Of a stretch of DNA of 8,427 bases, positions 1 to 6,190 are shown piece after piece. Where the stretch lies: the NCBI GenBank assembly GCA_946479225.1, contig CAMLFI010000094.1:1-8427 (forward strand). Direction: 5' to 3'. The DNA is from an uncultured Mucilaginibacter sp. GTDB taxonomy: Bacteria > Bacteroidota > Bacteroidia > Sphingobacteriales > Sphingobacteriaceae. The notes under the pieces were generated by a model, which worked only from the letters and a program-made list of their open reading frames with translations, was not told the origin of the DNA and searched no databases. The translations under genes and the position numbers were made by a program. How positions within the stretch are numbered: position 1 is the first letter of the stretch; every line of letters starts with the position of its first letter.

Positions 1-467
1 TTAAAGAAAACCTGTTCGGGCCTGAATATGCCGGATACGATGTAGAGCGGCACATTGCGATGGTTCAGCTCTTCAAAAAAATGATACCAATACTCATATT
101 TGGTAAACACGGCTACAACCGGATCTATTTTAAAAATAAAATTCCTTGCATTAGCAGCTGTATCTAAAGGCAGATAATAAACCGCATCAGCGAGTGGTGT
201 GTTCTTGCGCACTTCGTAGCCTGATGGCGAAAAAAAAGTAATAATTATTCCCCTGCCGGGATATTGCTGTTTAAGCAGTTCAAGTACAGGCCTGCCTTGC
301 TCAAACTCACCCAGCGATGCAAAATGGAACCATAAACTTTTATTATGCTGCTTAATATGCTGATTGTGACGTCCGTTTATCCATAACGCTGCTTTTTTGT
401 TAAAAAAAGATGCAATGTAAATAAGGACATAATAAATACGGATAACTATATTATAGACAAGCAACAT
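1..467 (-). CDS. waaA: 3-deoxy-D-manno-octulosonic acid (Kdo) transferase, N-terminal part, runs off the left edge
   Basis: WaaA (KdtA) transfers Kdo from CMP-Kdo to lipid IVA at the cytoplasmic face of the inner membrane, the first step of the LPS inner core. The visible 155 codons start at the ATG whose complement is at 465-467 and stay open to the window edge. Residues 1-22 form a hydrophobic, Tyr/Ile-rich membrane-anchoring segment. It is followed by FFNKKAALWINGR and the family signature FHFASLGEFEQGRP (residues 48-60), in which Glu54 aligns with the catalytic Glu of GT30 enzymes. The N-terminal Rossmann-like domain continues with IIITFFSPSGYE (about 74-85), LPLDT (99-103) and FTKYEYWYHF (121-130). 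The family is about 410-430 residues, so the C-terminal, CMP-Kdo-binding half lies outside. The gene is divergent from the UDP-sugar cluster. The recognition is strong; the number of Kdo units added cannot be read from this part. Confidence 0.9.
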   Translation of the reverse strand, partial: MLLVYNIVIRIYYVLIYIASFFNKKAALWINGRHNQHIKQHNKSLWFHFASLGEFEQGRPVLELLKQQYPGRGIIITFFSPSGYEVRKNTPLADAVYYLPLDTAANARNFIFKIDPVVAVFTKYEYWYHFFEELNHRNVPLYIVSGIFRPEQVFF

Positions 468-720
468 AAACGCTAAATTACTATCTTACTTGAATACCCG
501 ACAAAATTTAATGCTATTACGGTAAAAAGAAATCTAAGTAAACCCATCGCCTAGGTTACATTAATTATTTGACAGGGCTGCACAACACTTTTCTCGCAAA
601 TGCGTAAAAGTAACGCGTTAACGTATAATTGACATAGGCCTTTAAGCCTAAAATTGTATCTTAGCAGCATGCATACTACCGCATTGCTTTAGTTTACTAA
701 ACAATACTACACTATTGGTA
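468..720. other. Divergent intergenic region between waaA and the UDP-sugar cluster
   Basis: This stretch of about 250 bp has no open frame worth calling on either strand and must hold promoters for both divergent genes. What can be seen is: a 10-bp perfect palindrome TAACGCGTTA at 611-620; an inverted repeat TAGGC/GCCTA at 635-639 and 646-650 inside the best promoter candidate for the rightward operon; and a small GTTTA-C-TAAAC palindrome at 692-702, close to the start codon. I found no exact TAnnTTTG box reading toward waaA; the nearest is TAAATTTTG, with one extra base, reading leftward. No RNA gene or riboswitch is recognisable. Confidence 0.6.
629..656 (+). promoter_or_regulatory. Candidate Bacteroidota-type promoter of the UDP-sugar operon
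   Basis: A TTG (629-631, within TTGACA) lies 17 bases before TAAAATTG (649-656). The latter matches the Bacteroidota -7 consensus TAnnTTTG with one mismatch. The inverted repeat TAGGC...GCCTA (635-650) occupies the spacer, where a repressor could bind. A start here would give a leader of about 60 nt. This is inference from consensus matching only, and chance matches are common in AT-rich DNA. Confidence 0.3.
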
Positions 721-1710
721 ATGGCCAGAAAACGTATTTTAATTACCGGAGCCGCAGGCTTTTTAGGCTCGCATCTTTGCGATAGATTTATCAAAGAAGA
801 TTACCATGTTATTGGCATGGACAATTTGATAACCGGGGACCTTCGTAATATTGAGCACCTGTTTAAATTGGAAAATTTTGAATTTTATCATCACGATGTT
901 TCCAACTTTGTGCATGTGCCGGGCGAATTGCATTATATTCTGCACTTTGCATCACCGGCAAGCCCCATTGATTATTTGAAAATCCCGATACAAACGCTTA
1001 AAGTAGGCTCATTGGGCACACATAACCTGTTAGGCTTGGCCTTAACAAAAGGCGCACGTATGCTGATAGCATCAACGTCCGAAGTTTATGGCGATCCGAA
1101 CGTTAATCCTCAACCCGAAGAATATTGGGGCAATGTTAATCCGGTTGGGCCGCGTGGTGTATACGATGAAGCCAAACGCTTTCAGGAAGCCATAACCATG
1201 GCTTACCATACTTTCCACGGAGTAGAAACACGTATAGTGCGCATTTTCAATACTTACGGCCCGCGTATGCGGTTAAATGACGGACGTGTATTGCCGGCCT
1301 TCATTGGTCAGGCATTACGTGGCGAACCATTGACTATGTTTGGCGACGGATCGCAAACCCGCTCTTTCTGTTATGTGGATGATTTGATAGAGGGCATTTA
1401 CCGTTTGCTGCACAGCGATTACGCGCAACCGGTAAATATTGGTAACCCGGACGAGATAACTATACGTCAGTTTGGCGAAGAGATAATAAAACTTACGGGT
1501 ACAGATCAACAAATGGTCAGTTTGCCGCTACCTACCGATGATCCTAAACAACGCCGTCCTGATATAACTAAAGCAAAAGCATTGTTAAACTGGGAGCCTA
1601 AAGTATCGCGCAGCGAAGGTTTAAAAATAACCTATGAATATTTTAAATCGTTGCCGCAGGAGGTAATAGAAAAAGTAGAACACAAAGATTTTAAGCATTA
1701 TAGTAAATAG
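721..1710 (+). CDS. UDP-glucuronate decarboxylase (UDP-xylose synthase), extended SDR family
   Basis: This soluble NAD+-dependent enzyme converts UDP-glucuronate to UDP-xylose through a 4-keto intermediate, supplying xylose (or its derivatives) for surface polysaccharide. The 329 residues carry the Rossmann motif GAAGFLG (10-16), the acidic residue of MDNLITG (33-39), and [15 protein letters not shown] (75-89), which is characteristic of UXS-type decarboxylases. They also carry STSEVYGDP (118-126, with the catalytic-type Thr119/Glu121), YDEAKR (Tyr148-Lys152, the SDR YxxxK pair), [10 protein letters not shown] (174-183), [14 protein letters not shown] (208-221), and RRPDI (278-282), whose Arg corresponds to the active-site Arg of UXS. 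The start is taken at ATG 721 rather than the in-frame TTG six bases upstream, because [10 protein letters not shown] is the usual family start; no clear Shine-Dalgarno is seen. There is no N-terminal membrane anchor. The next gene starts one base after the stop, so the two are co-transcribed. A dTDP-glucose 4,6-dehydratase is the main alternative, but the SPASP segment argues against it. Confidence 0.9.
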   Translation: MARKRILITGAAGFLGSHLCDRFIKEDYHVIGMDNLITGDLRNIEHLFKLENFEFYHHDVSNFVHVPGELHYILHFASPASPIDYLKIPIQTLKVGSLGTHNLLGLALTKGARMLIASTSEVYGDPNVNPQPEEYWGNVNPVGPRGVYDEAKRFQEAITMAYHTFHGVETRIVRIFNTYGPRMRLNDGRVLPAFIGQALRGEPLTMFGDGSQTRSFCYVDDLIEGIYRLLHSDYAQPVNIGNPDEITIRQFGEEIIKLTGTDQQMVSLPLPTDDPKQRRPDITKAKALLNWEPKVSRSEGLKITYEYFKSLPQEVIEKVEHKDFKHYSK

Positions 1711-1711
1711 T

Positions 1712-2734
1712 ATGAGTAAAATACTGGTAACGGGCGGCTTAGGGTTTATTGGTTCGCACACTGTTGTCGAACTTGTAAATGCCGGCTATGAGCCCATTAT
1801 AATTGACGACCTGTCTAACTCGCATCCAAAAATGCTTGATCAGCTGGCAAAAATAATTGGCTATAAACCGCCATTTTATCAACTCGATCTGTGCGATGAA
1901 ACGGCGATTAAAAGTTTTGCTGTAGATCAGGCTGATATAACAGGAATTATACACTTTGCTGCATTTAAAGCCGTGGGCGAGTCGGTGAAACTTCCGCTTA
2001 AATATTACCGCAACAATTTTTATTCGCTTATCAATATACTTAATGCCTATTGGGGCCGTCCGTTAAATTTTGTGTTCTCATCAAGCTGCACCGTTTACGG
2101 CCAGCCGGACAAGCTTCCAGTAACGGAAGATGCACCTGTTAAAGCCGCGGAGTCGCCATACGGAAATACGAAGCAGATTGCCGAAGAGATCCTTAAAGAC
2201 ATGATTGCTTCAGGCGGCAGCTACAAAGTAATATCTCTTAGATATTTTAACCCGGTAGGCGCGCACCACAGTGCTTTAATTGGCGAACTACCCATTGGCG
2301 TTCCGCAAAACCTGGTGCCGTTTATCACACAAACCGCAATTGGCAAACGCGAAAAGATCACTGTTTTCGGCAATGATTATACTACGCCTGACGGTAGTTG
2401 CGTTCGTGATTATATCCATGTTGTTGACCTTGCGAAAGCGCACGTAGCAGCACTTAAACTAATGGAAAAAGAAAGCTATACCGGTTATGATGTATATAAT
2501 TTGGGCACAGGGAAAGGCAGTACGGTACTGGAAGTAATAAAGGCTTTTGAAGAATCAACCGGAATAAAACTTAACTACGAGATTGGCCCGCGCCGAAGCG
2601 GCGATGTGGAGCAGGTATGGGGAGACGTTGTCAAATCAAAAAACGGGCTACAATGGCAAACCGGTTTGGGTTTGGATGTAATGATGCAATCGGCCTGGAA
2701 CTGGGAGAAATATATTGCAGAAAATCCGCTATAG
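1712..2734 (+). CDS. galE: UDP-glucose 4-epimerase
   Basis: GalE interconverts UDP-glucose and UDP-galactose with tightly bound NAD, in the cytoplasm, and feeds galactose into surface glycans. The 340 residues match the normal family length (E. coli 338). Seen are the Rossmann motif GGLGFIG (8-14), IDDLSNS (31-37), HFAAFKAVGESV (81-92), FSSSCTVYG (122-130, with the catalytic-type Ser), SPYGNTK (Tyr150 and Lys154 of YxxxK), RYFNPVGAH (177-185), VFGNDYTTPDGSCVRDYIHVVD (218-239), YNLGTGKG (262-269), and RRSGDVEQVWGD (294-305), whose Arg295 and Asp298 align with the uridine-nucleotide-binding residues of E. coli GalE. Residue Val302 takes the place of E. coli Tyr299, the substrate-gate position. 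The frame starts one base after the preceding stop and has no in-frame break. Immediately after its TAG comes a fossil of another sugar-nucleotide gene, so this stop lies close to an old deletion junction, although the galE C-terminus itself looks complete. Confidence 0.94.
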   Translation: MSKILVTGGLGFIGSHTVVELVNAGYEPIIIDDLSNSHPKMLDQLAKIIGYKPPFYQLDLCDETAIKSFAVDQADITGIIHFAAFKAVGESVKLPLKYYRNNFYSLINILNAYWGRPLNFVFSSSCTVYGQPDKLPVTEDAPVKAAESPYGNTKQIAEEILKDMIASGGSYKVISLRYFNPVGAHHSALIGELPIGVPQNLVPFITQTAIGKREKITVFGNDYTTPDGSCVRDYIHVVDLAKAHVAALKLMEKESYTGYDVYNLGTGKGSTVLEVIKAFEESTGIKLNYEIGPRRSGDVEQVWGDVVKSKNGLQWQTGLGLDVMMQSAWNWEKYIAENPL

Positions 2735-2742
2735 TTTACGAA

Positions 2743-2916
2743 TATGCCATTGATGCAACAAAATTAAAAAATGACCTAGGCTGGGTACCGGGAATAACAT
2801 TTGAAGAGGGATTGGAAAAAAACGTTGAATGATATCTTGATAATGAAGAATGGCTGAATGATGTTACCTCAGGACATTATCAGCAATATTATACCGATCA
2901 ATATAACGACAGATAA
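2743..2916 (+). pseudogene. Remnant: C-terminal end of an rmlB-like dTDP-glucose 4,6-dehydratase gene
   Basis: Starting eight bases after the galE stop, the frame read from TAT 2743 encodes YAIDATKLKNDLGWVPG, then ITFEEGLEKNVE, an in-frame TGA at 2830-2832, then YLDNEEWLNDVTSGHYQQYY and TDQYNDR, ending at TAA 2914-2916. This is the typical C-terminal tail of RmlB; the family usually has KTVxWYLDN here, so the TGA stands where a Trp (TGG) is expected, a one-base nonsense change. About 57 codons remain of a gene normally about 350 codons long; the Rossmann domain and active site are gone. The old stop codon overlaps the phosphatase ATG by one base (TAATG). The fragment therefore records a former rmlB-phosphatase gene order and a deletion that joined galE to the rmlB tail. 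No start codon or plausible product is left. Assignment to RmlB rather than another SDR rests on the YAIDATKLKxxLGW and NVTSGxYQxYY patterns. Confidence 0.87.
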
Positions 2917-3662
2917 TGTTTAATTTTTTTAAAAAGAAGGACAGACAAAAAAAAGATATAACGTTTAACTACGAATCTATCGGCGTAGATATGCATTCGC
3001 ATGTTTTACCGGGCATTGATGATGGAGCTCAAAATGTAGAAGAATCTATTTTTTTAGTTAAACGAATGATGGAGTTAGGTATCAAAAAAATTATTGCGAC
3101 ACCTCACATCATGATAGATTATTACCGCAATACCCCCGAAACAATAAATAACGCGCTTACGCTATTGAGAGAAGAATTGTTAAACCAAGGTGTAGATATA
3201 CAGGTGGAAGCCGGCGCAGAGCACTATTTTGACGAGACTTTTGAAACCCGCATTGACGAGGGCAAATTAGTGTCATTTGGAGATAAATATGTATTGTATG
3301 AGTACCCTTTCATTAGCCAGCCACAAAACTGGTTTGAGGCAATGCAAAAAATGCTTCAAACCGGCTACAAGCCTATTTTGGCACACCCGGAAAGATATCC
3401 ATATTTAAGTACGGATGATATGTCTATGATGCGTAGCTGGGGATGCAATTTGCAGTTAAACACTATATCGTTAACAGGTTATTATGGCCGCGATATAAAA
3501 AAACGTGCGGAGGAAATGGTTGACCTTAAACTTATAGATTTTATATCAAGTGATATGCACCACCCGCGGCATGCCGATGCATTGAGAGGTGCGTTAACTA
3601 CAACTTATATAGAGAAATTGCTTTTTAATGATTATCAGCTAAAGAATATCGGACTTTTATAA
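2916..3662 (+). CDS. CpsB/YwqE-type manganese-dependent tyrosine-protein phosphatase (PHP family)
   Basis: Proteins of this family dephosphorylate the tyrosine cluster of the Wzc/CpsD/YwqD-type kinases that control capsule and exopolysaccharide chain length and export; they belong to the PHP metal-dependent hydrolases and are unrelated to classical Cys-based phosphatases. The 248 residues, a normal length, show the metal-ligand series DMHSHVLPGIDDGA (25-38, His27 and His29), ATPH (61-64, His64), EAGAEHYFDE (98-107, Glu102), AHPERYPYL (156-164, His157) and SSDMHH (211-216, Asp213 and His215). The N-terminus MFNFFKKKDRQKK is hydrophobic then basic, as is common in Bacteroidota homologues, and may help membrane association; no transmembrane helix is present. 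The ATG overlaps the TAA of the rmlB remnant. Its place behind nucleotide-sugar genes supports a role in polysaccharide export control, although no partner kinase gene lies within the window. Confidence 0.88.
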   Translation: MFNFFKKKDRQKKDITFNYESIGVDMHSHVLPGIDDGAQNVEESIFLVKRMMELGIKKIIATPHIMIDYYRNTPETINNALTLLREELLNQGVDIQVEAGAEHYFDETFETRIDEGKLVSFGDKYVLYEYPFISQPQNWFEAMQKMLQTGYKPILAHPERYPYLSTDDMSMMRSWGCNLQLNTISLTGYYGRDIKKRAEEMVDLKLIDFISSDMHHPRHADALRGALTTTYIEKLLFNDYQLKNIGLL

Positions 3663-3693
3663 TGTGCAGATGTGCGAATATGTAGATGTGCAG
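3662..3693. repeat. Short tandem octamer repeat (ATGTGCAG type)
   Basis: Starting at the last base of the phosphatase stop codon, an 8-bp unit is repeated four times. ATGTGCAG is exact at 3662-3669 and 3686-3693; ATGTGCGA at 3670-3677 and ATATGTAG at 3678-3685 are diverged copies. There is no coding frame. This may be a simple-sequence expansion or part of an intergenic repeat family; its distribution in the genome cannot be judged from here. Confidence 0.6.
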
Positions 3694-3709
3694 ATGATTC
3701 TATCAAAGA

Positions 3710-3729
3710 CGATTTGATTTTTCAAACCG
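3710..3729. terminator. Candidate bidirectional terminator between the phosphatase and the ABC permease gene
   Basis: The arm CGATTTGA (3710-3717) and the arm TCAAACCG (3722-3729) pair over eight positions with one A/C mismatch around a TTTT loop. On the plus strand an AT-rich run follows. The site lies between two convergent genes, where a shared terminator is expected, but the stem is weak and the T-tract is interrupted. Confidence 0.35.
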
Positions 3730-3741
3730 ATTTAATAATAA

Positions 3742-3765
3742 ATCCGAAATTGAACATCCGAAATT
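3742..3765. repeat. Pair of 10-bp direct repeats ATCCGAAATT
   Basis: ATCCGAAATT occurs at 3742-3751 and again at 3756-3765, separated by four bases, just after the 3' end of the permease gene (which reads leftward). The function is unknown. It may be an intergenic repeat of this lineage rather than a protein site. Confidence 0.5.
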
Positions 3766-3769
3766 ATAC

Positions 3770-5008
3770 TTACTCGTATCGCAAAGCTTCTACCGGATCT
3801 AAATTGGAAGCTTTCTTAGCCGGGTAAAATCCTGAAGCAAGACCAATAAAAGTACATATTGCGAAGGCTGATAACAGCCATATCCAGGGGATAACAAACT
3901 TACCGCTAATACCCACAGCTATAAGGTTGCCAATGGCCATACCCAGTATCATGCCGCCAATACCGCCTATAATACATATTACAACGGCCTCTATTAAAAA
4001 CTGCTTACGTATAACAGCGGGTGTAGCACCTATGGCTTTACGTACACCAATTTCGCGTGTTCGCTCAGTAACCGATACCAGCATAATATTCATTAGGCCG
4101 ATAGCTGCACCAAGCAGTGTAATAATGCCAATGCCAAAACCGGCTATGGTCATACCTGTAATTTGTCCGGACAATTGCTGCTGAATAGAATCGCTCCGCA
4201 CTATCTCAAAATTGTCTGGCGCTGCTACACCAAGTCTGCGTATATTTCTAAACATGGAAGTGGCCTCGCCGGTAGTAGCATCCAGCGCCTCGGGGCCTTT
4301 AACCATTACAGCAATAGAGAATGACGGGTTAGCGCTGGTAGCAATTTGCTTGGCTTTTAAAATTGGAATAAGGCATATGCGGTCGGCACCGCCACCCATG
4401 GCCGATCCTTTTGGCGCGAACGTTCCTATTACTCTGTACTTATGACTACCGACATAAATGGATTTATTTATTGGATCTTCTTTTTTAAACAGCTTATCCC
4501 TTACCTCTTCTCCTATCATAACCACACTGGCCCCATGTTGTAGCTCGGTGTCCGAAAAATTTCTACCCAGCGCCAGCTTATAGCCATTGGTTTGGATGTA
4601 ATTTTCGTTTGATCCTGTTATGTTAACATTGGGGTTGGTTTTATTACTTGCATATTTGGCAACAGCTGTTCCCGAAACGTTCAGGTTGATGGCTACAGTT
4701 ACCGGCAATTTGAATTTTTCTCTGAAACGTGCTGCCTGGTCGTAACGTATGGACGGATAAGTTTTTCTACGCCCACCTCCAAAACGTATTCCCGAACCCC
4801 TGTTCTGAATAGTAAATGAGTTGGCGCCTAAGCTTGAGAATGCATCTGTTGTGTATTGCTTAATTCCCTCAACCGCTGTTAATATGCCCACAAGGGCCAT
4901 TATACCTATGGCTATAATTAATGATGTAAGCGATGTGCGTAAACGGTTACCTGCAATAGACTGCAGGGCAATAGAAACATTTTCGCGAAAACTGGTTTTT
5001 ACCGGCAT
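3770..5008 (-). CDS. MacB/FtsX-type ABC transporter permease
   Basis: This is an inner-membrane permease of the MacB-like (type VII) ABC exporters, which use ATP hydrolysis in the cytoplasm to drive mechanical movement of a periplasmic domain, for example in export of lipoproteins, peptides or toxic compounds. The 412 residues show the family layout. A cytoplasmic N-terminal helix (FRENVSIALQSIAGNRLRTSLTSL, about 7-30) leads into transmembrane helix 1 (about 28-47). A large periplasmic MacB_PCD domain (about 50-280) contains ALGRNFSDTE (146-155), VVMIGEEV (162-169) and VIGTFAPKGS (193-202). The FtsX domain then has three helices (about 286-310, 339-361 and 374-395), with the cytoplasmic coupling segment TERTREIGVRKAIGA at 314-328 and the terminal PAKKASNLDPVEALRYE. 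Glycine-rich stretches (FGGGRR at 76-81, GGG at 205-207) sit in the periplasmic domain. No ATPase or adaptor gene is adjacent on either side. The substrate cannot be inferred. Confidence 0.87.
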   Translation of the reverse strand: MPVKTSFRENVSIALQSIAGNRLRTSLTSLIIAIGIMALVGILTAVEGIKQYTTDAFSSLGANSFTIQNRGSGIRFGGGRRKTYPSIRYDQAARFREKFKLPVTVAINLNVSGTAVAKYASNKTNPNVNITGSNENYIQTNGYKLALGRNFSDTELQHGASVVMIGEEVRDKLFKKEDPINKSIYVGSHKYRVIGTFAPKGSAMGGGADRICLIPILKAKQIATSANPSFSIAVMVKGPEALDATTGEATSMFRNIRRLGVAAPDNFEIVRSDSIQQQLSGQITGMTIAGFGIGIITLLGAAIGLMNIMLVSVTERTREIGVRKAIGATPAVIRKQFLIEAVVICIIGGIGGMILGMAIGNLIAVGISGKFVIPWIWLLSAFAICTFIGLASGFYPAKKASNLDPVEALRYE

Positions 5009-5165
5009 GGGATAAATATAGAAAAACTAATTGTAAGACTACCCGTTGCGGTTATTGTTACACCAACTTTAACAAAACACAAGTGCATCAAAAGGTATTT
5101 TAATCGCTTTGTAATAAAAACAAGCTTTAAGCGGTTAGGTGGTTTTTTTGCTATTTTTGCGCCTT
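5009..5165. other. Divergent promoter region between the permease gene and hemH
   Basis: This is 157 bp without a gene. It holds the hemH promoter candidate next to the hemH ATG and, at 5102-5109 and 5129-5136, an inverted repeat (AATCGCTT / AAGCGGTT) that pairs over eight positions with one G-U wobble. Within it lies GCTTTAAGC (5124-5132). No exact TAnnTTTG box reads toward the permease gene; the nearest are one-mismatch sequences. No riboswitch fold is recognisable. Confidence 0.5.
5152..5159 (+). promoter_or_regulatory. Bacteroidota -7 box (TATTTTTG) of hemH
   Basis: TATTTTTG matches the Bacteroidota sigma-A -7 consensus TAnnTTTG exactly and ends six bases before the hemH ATG. A transcript from it would have a leader of only a few bases or none. 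A clear -33 TTG/TTTG at the usual 17-23 base distance is not seen, which lowers confidence. Confidence 0.5.
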
Positions 5166-6182
5166 ATGGCAAAAAAAGGCATTTTATTAGTAAACCTTGG
5201 CACACCGGACAGCCCTGAAACGGCAGACGTACGTAAATACCTTAACGAGTTTTTAATGGACCCAAGGGTAATTGACGTTAACCCTGTTTTACGTACCATT
5301 TTGGTTCAGGGCATTATAGTGCCGTTCAGGGCCCCAAAATCTGCCAAGCTATATAAAGAGATCTGGAGCAAAGAAACCGGATCGCCGTTACTGCATTACA
5401 GTATTTTACAGCATAAGGCTTTACAGGAAAGACTGGGCGATGGGTACCAGGTTGAGCTGGCCATGCGTTATCAAAGTCCATCAATAGAATCGGCGTTAGA
5501 AAGGTTGAAGAAAAACCTGGTTAGCGACATTAAGGTAATTCCAATGTTCCCGCAATATGCATCTGCAAGTACAGGATCTGTACATGATAAGGTGATGAAG
5601 CTGGTGAGCACCTGGCAAACTATACCTAATATAACGCTCATCAATTCTTTTCATGATGATGATTTGATGATAGCTACTTTCGCGCAAAATGCGGTAAAAT
5701 ATCAGCCTGAAACTTACGATCATATTTTATTCAGCTTCCACGGCCTGCCACAGCGCCAGCTTATAAAATGCGACCATACCGGCGGTTATTGTTTAAAAGT
5801 TGATGGTTGCTGCGAAACTTTGAATGACACCAATAAACTTTGCTACTCTGCGCAAAGTTATGATACGGCACGTTTGATTGCCGAACAATTGAATCTACCT
5901 AAAGAAAAATACACCGTTTGCTTCCAATCGCGCCTGGGTAATGACCCATGGGTACAACCCTATACCAGCCAGGTAATTGCGCAATTAGCCAAAGAAGGTA
6001 AAAAACGCTTACTGGTATTCTGTCCTGCCTTTGTGGCCGATTGCCTTGAAACTGTTTATGAAGTTACTGTTGAGTATGGCGATGAGTTTAAAGCGCTGGG
6101 TGGCGAGCACGTGCAATTGGTGGAAAGCCTAAATGATTCACCAACATTTATAGATGCGTTGGAACGGATGGCGAGAGGGTAG
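5166..6182 (+). CDS. hemH: Ferrochelatase
   Basis: HemH inserts Fe2+ into protoporphyrin IX, the final step of protoheme synthesis, in the cytoplasm or at the inner membrane surface. The 338 residues begin at ATG 5166 with MAKKGILLVNLGTPDSP, the normal family start; the GTG 27 bases upstream would add the unlikely VFLLFLRL and overlap the promoter box. Seen are DVRKYLNEFLMDPRVID (21-37), VPFRAPKSAKLYKEIW (52-67), PMFPQYASASTGSV (126-139), SFHGLP (190-195, with the metal-inserting His192), CFQSRLGNDPWVQP (252-265, the ferrochelatase signature), and CPAFVADCLETVYEV (286-300), where Glu295 corresponds to the conserved catalytic-side Glu. Between His192 and the signature lies a segment with Cys202, Cys209, Cys215, Cys216 and Cys226. 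The gene stands alone, divergent from the permease gene and convergent with parE; no other heme gene is in the window. Confidence 0.95.
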   Translation: MAKKGILLVNLGTPDSPETADVRKYLNEFLMDPRVIDVNPVLRTILVQGIIVPFRAPKSAKLYKEIWSKETGSPLLHYSILQHKALQERLGDGYQVELAMRYQSPSIESALERLKKNLVSDIKVIPMFPQYASASTGSVHDKVMKLVSTWQTIPNITLINSFHDDDLMIATFAQNAVKYQPETYDHILFSFHGLPQRQLIKCDHTGGYCLKVDGCCETLNDTNKLCYSAQSYDTARLIAEQLNLPKEKYTVCFQSRLGNDPWVQPYTSQVIAQLAKEGKKRLLVFCPAFVADCLETVYEVTVEYGDEFKALGGEHVQLVESLNDSPTFIDALERMARG

Positions 6183-6190
6183 CAATCCAC

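Noticed and set aside
611..620. Perfect palindrome TAACGCGTTA as an operator
   Set aside because: A single 10-bp palindrome without partner site or defined promoter position is weak evidence; noted only in the intergenic description.
715..720. TTG start two codons before the UDP-glucuronate decarboxylase ATG
   Set aside because: The ATG at 721 gives the usual [10 protein letters not shown] start; nothing supports the TTG.
2617..2832. Open frame of 71 codons overlapping the end of galE
   Set aside because: Its first part is a shadow of galE in another frame; only the part after the galE stop resembles a protein (RmlB tail), and that is explained as a pseudogene remnant.
2830..2832. TGA read as Trp or selenocysteine, which would keep the rmlB tail open
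   Set aside because: All intact genes here use TGG for Trp, no in-frame TGA occurs in them, and even with readthrough the N-terminal 80 percent or more of the protein is missing.
3662..3765. Repeats in the convergent spacer as a CRISPR array
   Set aside because: Units are only 8 and 10 bp, with no unique spacers of regular length and no cas genes.
3927..4445. Plus-strand open frames inside the permease gene
   Set aside because: They are antisense shadows of a well-supported membrane protein gene, with low-complexity Pro/Ile/Met-rich translations.
5139..5165. GTG start giving hemH nine extra residues
   Set aside because: The extension is hydrophobic and unlike the family, overlaps the -7 promoter box, and MAKKGILLVNLG at 5166 is the standard start.
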